Assembly (NCBI GenBank): GCA_903813345.2 | Contig: CAIIXF020000001.1 | Location: forward strand, 7,569,098 to 7,633,097 | Reading direction: 5' to 3' | DNA from: Owenia fusiformis | Lineage: Eukaryota > Annelida > Polychaeta > Sabellida > Oweniidae | Length of the DNA stretch: 64,000 nucleotides | Part shown: one piece after another, positions 13,601 to 25,600 of the stretch | How positions within the stretch are numbered: position 1 is the stretch's first letter | Layout: each line of letters starts with the position of its first letter | Notes under the pieces: model-generated | Databases searched by the model: none | Told to the model about the DNA's origin: nothing | The model's input: the letters and a program-made list of their open reading frames with translations, nothing else | Translations under genes and position numbers: made by a program

Positions 13601-16600
13601 ATATCTACAACAAAAATTATTTTGATATTAATAATATATTGATAGTCTAACGCATTACTTTTGCTGATTTGAATTGCTTTCTTCTTGTACTATAAATTCA
13701 TATGCTAGATGATTTTCTATACAGTTTTGAAATCTCGCTCATTCTCATTTTCAGCCAAATCTCCAATAATGCAGCGCTAAATTTCTTTAAAGCCTTGGTT
13801 TATTCCTTCAACAACAATTTTTTTTATGATTTATCACAATATGGAGAGTGACAGGAGTATCCCTTAGTATGCTATTCAAGTTTCAAAATAGATTCAACAA
13901 ACTCGTTTTGACAAATCTTGAAATTAAGTGACTTTTGAAAGTTTATAACATTGAAGCCTATGGCAGCCTGGCCCAAACAAAACAAATTTGACATTTATCA
14001 TATAAGATTGATGAAGCTGTAAATAACTTCCCAAATACATTGCTTTATTTATCATGGTTTAAAACATATTTTCAGAGTCCTTGGTCTCAAAAATAATATT
14101 ATCTATGAACATATAATATTTATTACTATTTGGCTTGTCAAATCTGTTCATTTTGCAACATGTCTTCATATATTACATGCTTAAATTGTTTTAATTTATG
14201 AATATGATTTGCTTCATGTTTATTATTTATAAAGTACATTGTTTTCATGAGATCTGCTAATCTCGTATATGTAATATAATTTGTGAACATGATTTTCTCA
14301 ATTTTTCATTTCGCAAATTTCAGTTGATTTTAGATTACTTATTCACAGGCTGGTATCGAAATATTTGTCCGCTGTGACGGAGCATGCTATTTTTCACGAA
14401 AACACTAAGAATACTTCACGATTTATTTTTTAACTCATATGTTTCGTTATACCATACACAATTACTTACTCCATGCAATGGATATGTCATTTGTGGGTAA
14501 CTTTCACTTCTGTTTGAAGTCCAATTACGCTGGGAAGAAAAGCTATTGAAAATGGCGCCGGAGTATCATACTTCAAAATGTACCATTTCTTGTTTAACTT
14601 TCTAATGGCACGATATAGTGACACGATAATATTTACACATGGTTTCGTCATAACTATGAAGGTATAAATGAGAAGTTGATGTAATTATTTCATAATTTTC
14701 ATTTATTCTGCTTCATTCAAATATTACTATTTTTGGCGAAAGGAGTCTGCAAAGGTGCCGCAAAAGCAGTGAATGAAGAAATATAATCGGATTAGCTAAT
14801 TAAGCAAATCCACCTAATTAAGCTAATTAGGCAACTTTAATTAGCCTATAATAGCTACTTTTAGGTGCGGGTTCACGAAAAAGGCCATATCAAATTTTAT
14901 CAAATATAATTCAATTACTTACAACTTTTACATGCAGCTGCATAAAATTTGATGAACCCCACCAAAAAAGATAATGCATATAAAAAAATTCAAACACCTT
15001 CCCCAAGGTTGGTGTCGAACATATGCTGAGGCTCATATTAATATTTTCATGTCATAACCTTCTGACTCAACAAATTTACGTACAAAAATTAAATTCAGTG
15101 TTCTTATATTAGATTTTCATTTTTCCAATTTGCAAATTGTTTTGTGTGCTTATTAAATCAGTAAGCCATATCTCATCGGTAACAAGTCAAAAAATGACTT
15201 GTTACGCTTCTTTGGCGTAATAGGGGTTGCACCAATGGCATGAATGTGGCACATTCACTGGGAACCTTCCTAGCAGACTATTAAGTGTAAATTCTCTAGT
15301 CAGATCGGCTGATGGAACATGTTTTTTTGGCATTGCCAGTTGGCCGAGCAGTCTACAGCGCCAGAATCTCAGCTTGACAAAGACGTCATAACCATCAGGT
15401 CGTGAGTTGAAGACGCGTGAGCTTCTTGTATTTATTCAATTCTGCATAATAAAATATATCGCATAATTAATAACACGTAGATTGTTACTTTGCTGTGAAT
15501 AACTTACATTTTCGCTAAAACTTACATGTCCAAAGTGTGATGTGCTGTGTATGATATGCCTACAAATCAGCAAGTAAAAACGTTAAGACAGGTAAACATT
15601 TATAGATAAACAGTCTCTTGGAATATTTTGCCAACCTTAATTTGACCCCTCTAACTAAACCTAACAAGTACAACATGTTATCAATTCCTGACCCTTTGTA
15701 ATTGAGGAGATAATGGGAAAATCTGGATATAAAGTATCAAGTAACATCTCATATCATATCTTATAGACATATTGCTCCCCCCCCCCCCTCCGTCCTTCCC
15801 CCCTCCGTCCTATTTTAATTATTTTCGATTATTTTTTATACAACCTATGGAAACATATTTTGTAAAGTCATTAAGGTCATTAATTTTATGATGATAATGT
15901 CACTTACAAATATTTATTGCAGGTTGTGTAGACTGTTGATGCTTGATTTAAAGCAAAAACATTGACTTTTTCACATTGGTGGCGTTGCGCCTTTTTTAAT
16001 AGATCTTATACCTAAGAAGAGAATCGGCTAAAAAAAATTAGTAGAATACGCGACATATTTTACCATACCGTGCGCCTTGTCAGTTTCAATGATCTTATAG
16101 TATTCTTCAAGCACTGTATGTTCATACACCAATTGCACTGCTTCATACATGAAGCATACACCACTTGTTTGCTTAGAGATCCGCTGATCTCCCATACATA
16201 TTTAAATTTTTGTTTCAGATCTGCTGATCTTATCCCTTTATTATATAGTGTTTGCTTAGAGATCCGCTGATCTCCCATACATATTTAAATTTTTGTTTCA
16301 GATCTGCTAATCTTATCCCTATACAGTATATATACATTATATCTACAACAAAAATTATTTTGATATTAATAATATATTGATAGTCTAACGCATTACTTTT
16401 GCTGATTTGAATTGCTTTCTTCTTGTACTATAAATTCATATGCTAGATGATTTTCTATACAGTTTTGAAATCTCGCTCATTCTCATTTTCAGCCAAATCT
16501 CCAATAATGCAGCGCTAAATTTCTTTAAAGCCTTGGTTTATTCCTTCAACAACAATTTTTTTTATGATTTATCACAATATGGAGAGTGACAGGAGTATCC

Positions 16601-19600
16601 CTTAGTATGCTATTCAAGTTTCAAAATAGATTCAACAAACTCGTTTTGACAAATCTTGAAATTAAGTGACTTTTGAAAGTTTATAACATTGAAGCCTATG
16701 GCAGCCTGGCCCAAACAAAACAAATTTGACATTTATCATATAAGATTGATGAAGCTGTAAATAACTTCCCAAATACATTGCTTTATTTATCATGGTTTAA
16801 AACATATTTTCAGAGTCCTTGGTCTCAAAAATAATATTATCTATGAACATATAATATTTATTACTATTTGGCTTGTCAAATCTGTTCATTTTGCAACATG
16901 TCTTCATATATTACATGCTTAAATTGTTTTAATTTATGAATATGATTTGCTTCATGTTTATTATTTATAAAGTACATTGTTTTCATGAGATCTGCTAATC
17001 TCGTATATGTAATATAATTTGTGAACATGATTTTCTCAATTTTTCATTTCGCAAATTTCAGTTGATTTTAGATTACTTATTCACAGGCTGGTATCGAAAT
17101 ATTTGTCCGCTGTGACGGAGCATGCTATTTTTCACGAAAACACTAAGAATACTTCACGATTTATTTTTTAACTCATATGTTTCGTTATACCATACACAAT
17201 TACTTACTCCATGCAATGGATATGTCATTTGTGGGTAACTTTCACTTCTGTTTGAAGTCCAATTACGCTGGGAAGAAAAGCTATTGAAAATGGCGCCGGA
17301 GTATCATACTTCAAAATGTACCATTTCTTGTTTAACTTTCTAATGGCACGATATAGTGACACGATAATATTTACACATGGTTTCGTCATAACTATGAAGG
17401 TATAAATGAGAAGTTGATGTATTTGGTCTTTTTAATTCTTTTATAAAAAATAATGTTTAATTTTTTTGTCCGCTCTGGCGGAGCAGTTGCAAATGTTAAC
17501 TGTGAAAATGCTCCGTCACAGCGGACAAAAAATATTAATATTGTTTTTTATAAAAGAATTAAAAAGACCCAATGCATTAATATCTCATTAATACATTCAG
17601 AGTTATGCTTAAAACATATGTTAATATTGTCGTGTCACTATATCATGCCATTAAAAAGTTAAAAAAGAAATGGTACATTTTAGAGTTTGATACTCTGGCG
17701 CCGTTTTCAATAGATTTACTCCTAGCGTTATTGGACTTCAAAGAGAAATGAAGGTTACACGCAAATGATATATCCATTGCATGGAGTAAGTAATTATCTT
17801 TGATATAACGAAACATATGAGTTAAAAAATAAATCGTGGAGCATTCTTAGTGTTTTTATGAAAAATAGCATGCTCCGTCACAGCGGACAAATTTTTCGAT
17901 ACCAGCCTGTGTTATTATAGTAGATGTTCATTTCCCAATTGTGTAGCTTATTTATCCGGTGATCTTTTAAGCTTAAGAAAGTAATTAATTTGATTTTAAA
18001 TTATCTTGGCTTAATTTTTATCAAGCATGTGTAAAATTGCTAGTTTGTATGGTATTTCTAATTATTGCACATATCTGAGAATTTCATATACCTTACTAAT
18101 AAACAAATCATTAGCTATTTGAACAATTTTAATCAATATTTGATTCTCATCAATTATGTTGATCTACAGTTGGTAGTTAGCATTGATAAAGCTCATATTC
18201 AGTTTATTTCATTTTAAACTCTATGATATTTATGAAATCATTATTTATGACTTGGGATAAGCTGATTTTTAAACCTGTTTTTTCAAACTGACTCATAACA
18301 ATAATGTCACTTTTTGTTTAATGTATTTTGCCTGTTTTAAATGTTTTGACTACAATCATTGAAATATTTACTCATGTGATAGCTTTTATACATGTTCACA
18401 AGTTGATATCATTACTTGTATTTTCTTACAAGGCAATCTCTGAAGTATAATGAATAAAAGCATAATAATGTGAAAGTACTAGAGCACACATGTGATAAAC
18501 TGTAGGAAGTGCCTAAAAGCAGCATTACAGTGCCAATGGTTTTTAACACAGAAATCTACAATTTAGATTCAAGAATAATTTTTTGCAGAAGCTATTAAAT
18601 TTTATTTGCCATAATACTTGGTAATAATCTTGTAATGAACCTTGTTTACTATTGTATAAATGATATCCATCAAACGTTAAGCATAAATCATATTATTAAT
18701 TGTTTTGCATATACTGCCATTATATTTGCTTTTTAAAGAGAGAATCAGATATAGCGAGCAGGCTAAACAAAATTTTACAATTTTAGAAAATTGTTAGCTC
18801 ATGTCATTCCTAGTCATGTCTATTTTCTAAAAATCACAAAAATGCATACTTTATTTCAGGAAAAATACAGATTTTAACAATAATGTATTATTTTTCTATA
18901 AGAATGGTTAAACATTTTTCACCAATTTTTTGCACTTTGAATCATTAATAAATTCACCAATTTACAACATATTGTGAATCTTTTGGGAGATATTGTATTT
19001 GATATTGTAACAAATAGATTGGTAGGTCAATTATACACATTGCTCAGTTGCTTGTAATTATGTCACCCCTATAGATCAGATTCTGCTTTTAACTTGCATA
19101 TCGTACGTTCATAATCATCATATATAGTTTGCAAGGTCAAGATTTGCCATAATATTCATGTTTTTTCCAAAATATTTTAGATCTGCTAATTTTAATAATA
19201 TATGATATAAATGGCAGTTCCTTTGTTCATTTAAATGCATTGCAAATAGTTTCTAACACCAGTTGTAGGCCTATATTTATTTATTTATTTATTTATTTAT
19301 TTATTACAGTGTCACCCGTAATTATACGGCCAGCCTCCAAAGGCTTATGAGACACAATTACAATCATATTATAAGCAGATAAGTCAGAATTAACACTTAC
19401 TTTAATCTATCTTTAGCCTCCAAAGACAAAAGCAAAAAATTTGAAACATATTTACAGAGTGATTTAGAATTCAATAAGTTCATTGTTTTCTTTTCATTAT
19501 CACAAGACTCAAATAGATCATATATACCTTTTACTTTACAAAACATTTCCTCTCTTAATTTATGATTAACTTTACACTTGAATAAAAAATGAAACTCATC

Positions 19601-22600
19601 ACCTATTTCATTCTTACATTGCCTACAATATCTCTCTTGACTTGGTATATTCTGCCACCTACCCGTTTCAATCTCCAAAGGTAAAGTGCCAGATCGAAAT
19701 TTAGCTAAAACAGATCTTTGTTTTCTACTCAAAAAATTACAAAATAAATATTCAGACCTTTGAAAAGATAATTTAAAGCTCTTATAAAAAGTCAATTTTC
19801 TTTTTTCCCTAATTGTCTCCAACCATTGAGTTTCATGTAATTTCATTAATTTTCCTTTCATTTGATTCACAAATTTTTTAAAATCTTTACATTTTTTCAT
19901 ATCATCATACATATTCAGCATGTCAACACTTTTACATATGCTCTGGATTTCTTCGTTCCAGGTAAAATCACATTTCAATTTGGCTAAGCTTAAATCCCAT
20001 CTAAATGCTTTCTTTGCCATATTGGCCTCTTCACAATTAACAACTAATCTATACAATAATCGAATACCTTCTATATAATGTCTTATATAATTTGGGGTCC
20101 ATCCACACTCGCCTTCTAAAAAGCTGATAGGGCATTTTTTACTATTATAAGCTTCAAGGACAGGAGAAGATATTCCTTTGTTCATTTAAATGCATTGCAA
20201 ATATTTTCTAATACCAGTTGTAGGCCTATATTATAAGCTTCAAGGACAGGAGAAGATATTCCTTTGTTCATTTAAATGCATTGCAAATATTTTCTAACAC
20301 CAGTAGTAGGCCTATATTATAAGCTTCAAGGATAGGAGAAGATATTCCTTTGTTCAGTTGTTCATTTAAATGCATTGCAAATATTTTCTAACACCAGTAG
20401 TAGGCCTATATTATAAGCTTCAAGGACAGGAGAAGATATTCCTTTGTTCATTTAAATGCATTGCAAATATTTTCTAACACCAGTAGTAGGCCTATATTAT
20501 AAGCTTCAAGGACAGGAGAAGATATTCCTTTGTTCATTTAAATGCATTGCAAATATTTTCTAATACCAGTTGTAGGCCTATATTATAAGCTTCAAGGACA
20601 GGAGAAGATATTCCTTTGTTCATTTAAATGCATTGCAAATATTTTCTAACACCAGTAGTAGGCCTATATTATAAGCTTCAAGGATAGGAGAAGATATTCC
20701 TTTGTTCAGTTGTTCATTTAAATGCATTGCAAATATTTTCTAACACCAGTAGTAGGCCTATATTATAAGCTTCAAGGACAGGAGAAGATATTCCTTTGTT
20801 CATTTAAATGCATTGCAAATATTTTCTAACACCAGTAGTAGGCCTATATTATAAGCTTCAAGGACAGGAGAAGATATTCCTTTGTTCATTTAAATGCATT
20901 GCAAATATTTTCTAACACCAGTAGTAGGCCTATATTATAAGCTTCAACAACAGGAGAAGATATTCCTTTGTTCATTTAAATGCATTGCAAATATTTTCTA
21001 ATACCAGTTGTAGGCCTATATTATAAGCTTCAAGGACGGGAGAAGATATTCCTTTGTTCATTTAAATGCATTGCAAATATTTTCTAACACCAGTAGTAGG
21101 CCTATATTATATATGGTTGGCCTATTAGTATAAAGAATGCATGCGTTGTTTACGGGTGTGTAGGCGTTAATTACGCTCGTGTAGATGTAAAATTACGCCC
21201 GTGCTGACGAAAAATTACGCCTGTGTAGGCGTAAATTACGCCCGTGAAGAAGTAAATTCTACGGGCGTTCAGAATACATTTACAGGCGTGAACTTACGGC
21301 GTTAAAATTATTAATTACGGGCGTTAAGACTGTTACTTTACACGCGCTGAGAAACATCTTCACGCCCGTCGAGTTCATTTTAGCGCCGTGAATTATGAAC
21401 CAACCAGCATCTTGCTTACATGATGATACGATGCATTATAGCTAAAAGTACAACTCCAAGATCCTTGTGCAAGTTAATAACATACTCATGATTGTGCCAG
21501 GAACAACTGTTGCAATTGGAGGCATATGAAATATTATTTCTTTTCTGGGTATCTCGGTGCACTATTTGTGCAAATGTGAAAGATTTACATCGTATATTAA
21601 ATGAGTTATGTATTCCTGGAAATAACATGTGACATATAAAGACGGCTGCATAAAGATTCCAAAAAGTACACATCTCCCTAACACCAAATTTGAACATATG
21701 TTGGCTAGGTATTTGACATTTTCAGTACATTTTCAAAAAATGCCAGATCTGCAGGATATAGTCTAGAGTCAATTTGCAGTTGATTAGATACTATAATTCT
21801 AGTATCTGGACACATCCTTTAGAGGGATACATTAGCGATCTGACTGTATAATGAGACCGTAAGCTGCAATGCGTGTGAGCTTAATAAGTCCCTACCTAGC
21901 CTACCTCTGAAGCCGACGCCTAGATTGGAGAATTATCCAAAAATCATCGTATTTAGAAACCAAACATGTATACCTTCTCAAAATACTCTGCAATTTTGTC
22001 GTTTCTACAATGGGTGTTGATAACTGCCAACACAGTACATGTCTCTTCAATTTGCCTTTTAATATAATTTGCTCTAAAAAAATGAATACTTCTTTGGTTA
22101 AATCTAGTTCAATCTTGAACGAATATTTAAGGACCTCAATGCAACACACTAAAATGTAAGCAGGCTTCTGATTGTTGTTTACTAGCGCAAGTATCTCGGA
22201 GTTGCTCTTTTAGCAAGGATGCATTAAATCATCATGTAAGTAAGGTTCTGATTGGTTCATAATTTACGGCGCTAAAAATAAACTCCACGGGCGTGAAGAT
22301 GTTTCTCAGCGCGTGTAAAATAACAGTCTTAACGCCCGTAATTAATAATTTTAACGCCGTAAGTTCACATGTAAATGTATTCTGCACGCCCGTAGAATTT
22401 ACTTCTTCACGGGCGTAATTTACGCCTACACAGGCGTAATTTTTCGTCAGCACGGGCGTAATTTTACATCTACACGAGCGTAATTAACGCCTACACACCC
22501 GTAAACAACGCATGCATTCTTTATACTAATAGGCCAACCATATATTATAAGCTTCAAGGACAGGAGAAGATATTCCTTTGTTCATTTAAATGCATTGCAA

Positions 22601-25600
22601 ATATTTTCTAACACCAGTAGTAGGCCTATATTATAAGCTTCAAGGACAGGAGAAGATATTCCTTTGTTCATTTAAATGCATTGCAAATATTTTCTAACAC
22701 CAGTAGTAGGCCTATATTATAAGCTTCAAGGACAGGAGAAGATATTCCTTTGTTCATTTAAATGCATTGCAAATATTTTCTAACACCAGTAGTAGGCCTA
22801 TATTATAAGCTTCAACGACAGGAGAAGATATTCCTTTGTTCATTTAAATGCATTGCAAATATTTTCTAATACCAGTTGTAGGCCTATATTATAAGTTTCA
22901 AGGACGGGAGAAGATATTCCTTTGTTCATTTAAATGCATTGCAAATATTTTCTAACACCAGTAGTAGGCCTATATTATAAGCTTCAACGACAGGAGAAGA
23001 TATTCCTTTGTTCATTTAAATGCATTGCAAATATTTTCTAATACCAGTTGTAGGCCTATATTATAAGCTTCAAGGACAGGAGAAGATCATTATAAATTTG
23101 ACATGATATCCTTAGTTTATTTTTGCTTACGCTATTATTCTAGTTGACTAACATTTTTGCAGTTGGATTATTGATTTTGAAGCAAAAAATGATCCTCTTT
23201 CTGACCTAATTTTCAGTTTGCACCAAAGAAAACATATTTGAACTGAAATTCTTCCATTTCAATTCCACTTTTCCTTTGTTCAGCTTAGACCTAGTAAGTT
23301 GTATTTATTTTCTATATATAGTGTTAGATACCCACATACATGTAGTTGCTGCAAATCATAATTGATTATTTTAAATAGCAATAATATTTTACATTATTTT
23401 TGCAATGCTGCAGATTGTTTGCTGGCTCTAGCTATCTAACTGAAGTTCTAATCATAATTCAGTGCCTCTGTTCTGATGCCTTCATCACAAATTACCTATA
23501 AACCTACATTTTAGCTTCTAATTGGTATACTGCAAGAACATTCAAGCATGAATAAAACTCTGCATATTATAAGCTTAATTAACTAAAGGTCAGCATGGGT
23601 AAACAAAACTAAAAGGACCTGTCCAATTTTATATGCCATTTTAAGCAAAACAAGCTTAAGCTTACTGCACCAATTTCAAACTCCTTTTCTATGCTTTAAA
23701 CTTCATTTAGTTCTTACATGTAAATCAAATTATTTCATAATTTTCATTTACAGAACATATAATTGACCGTCACTCGATGCCCAATGCATAGCAAATCATT
23801 TGGTCAGTTGGAGAAATCAGATTTAGATAAGTTTATGGTATCCCCGTGATGGTACATGTAACTTATGAAATGCATTTACATTTCGATTGATTGACTGCAA
23901 TGAGACGAGGGAATAGAAATGGTTTCAAATGACAGGTAAACACAACCAACCAACCAGCCAACCAACCAACCAATCAACTAATATTTAGTTCAGATGAAGG
24001 TTCCTGGCGATAGATATACAAATGAAATTGCATGTACACATAAATTTAAACATCAGACTACATGGTGTCGTAGGAAGCTACAATTCCACTTAGGTGGGTG
24101 GCGGAAACATCAGAGACATGTGCTTATGAATTACATCATATGGTCAAATATTTGGACAAACATAAGTGCCATCTACTTCTTCAACATAAGTACATGTAGT
24201 AATGATTCAAGCTGACACAAGATCTCTTTTTACCCAGACTTTTCTAAGGATTTTTGCCATAATAGTCATGGTATGACTGCAGAATGGCACACTAAGGTTT
24301 CACTCAGAACACTCCCAAAAAGTAATTAAACATGTTAACGATTTGTTCTGTATATAGATTCGTTTTGTTTGAAAATCTTTAACTTACAACCTAGACATTA
24401 ATATGCCTCTGGTTTTGCCATAGTTGATGCATCCAGAAGATGAGGACCAGGTCTCTACAGTAAAGAGCAAGGTACTGGAGAGAGTAGCTGTTGAGTCTTC
24501 CTCATTTCATTCTTCTGGTAGAGTTTGGGATGATGGCATTATCTTGCCTCAGGACACCAGAAAGGTAGGGCATCATCGTGTATTTTAATACATGGTAGTC
24601 TTTATACCTAATCTGTCTGTCAGGAAAAAAGTCAGGAAATTTAAACCGGCAAAATGATAGTTTCTCGGTTGTTAATATATTAGCTGTCTCAAATATGAAA
24701 GCTTGGAAAATTATTTGCCTCTCAAGTGGCATAATAGTTGTAAATATGCACCATTTTTGGAATCACCCATTTCAAAACTGGCGATTGTTTGAATAAATAC
24801 TGACATCCATTTTATGGGGGTCCATACTGATAATTTACACCATTGGGCTAGATCTTTTTCCCATTTTGGAGAAATCAGCTATTTGTTGCAGATGTCACAT
24901 TTTTCACATTATTCAAGTCTGTATTTTAGTGTTTCCAAAACAGATAATAATGTAACAAATCTGATTAGTTGACTTAATTTATCCTTTTTTGCAATGTTAC
25001 TCATAATGATTTCATGATGAAATAATTCTATTGAACAACTTCAATTATCCTATTGTATTATACTAGTATAATAGGTTATGCCTATCCATAATATACATGT
25101 ATATATATTTTTTTAAAAAGCTTTTTACTTGCTTCCTAGATAAAGTATTTGAGTACAGGGAATCACCATGTGAGCCCACTGAAGACTGAATGGTGTAATT
25201 CTTCTTGATATAATATTTAGTGTTTTTATGACCCAAGCTTTAGACTGAGCCTTTTTGACTTAAACACTGAAGTTGATTCTTAATATGTGACATCACATCA
25301 CCCAGGTCTAATCTAATTTTTCAAAGAAATAAAACTCTTCTTGACTTGATATAAGCCAAAAGATATCAATGCCCCACCACACAAGGCACACAAGGCCATC
25401 CTGTTAACTAGTACAGTGGATGAGTTGGGACAGCCACAACTTGAACATGCCCCATATTCACCCAATTCTTTTACTTACATCAAAATGGAAGCAAAGTGAT
25501 ATCAAACTTCAAATGATTTAAGAAATGATGTGGGAGCATTCCAAAAATGAGTTATCATGGATTTTGAGATCTGTTTGCTGAGTGGGTACTACATGTCTGA

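Noticed and set aside
13322-16278. Repeated 72- and 66-codon frames in both duplication copies
   Set aside because: They exist twice only because the 2.74-kb unit is duplicated. They overlap on opposite strands and run through a local 71-bp tandem repeat.
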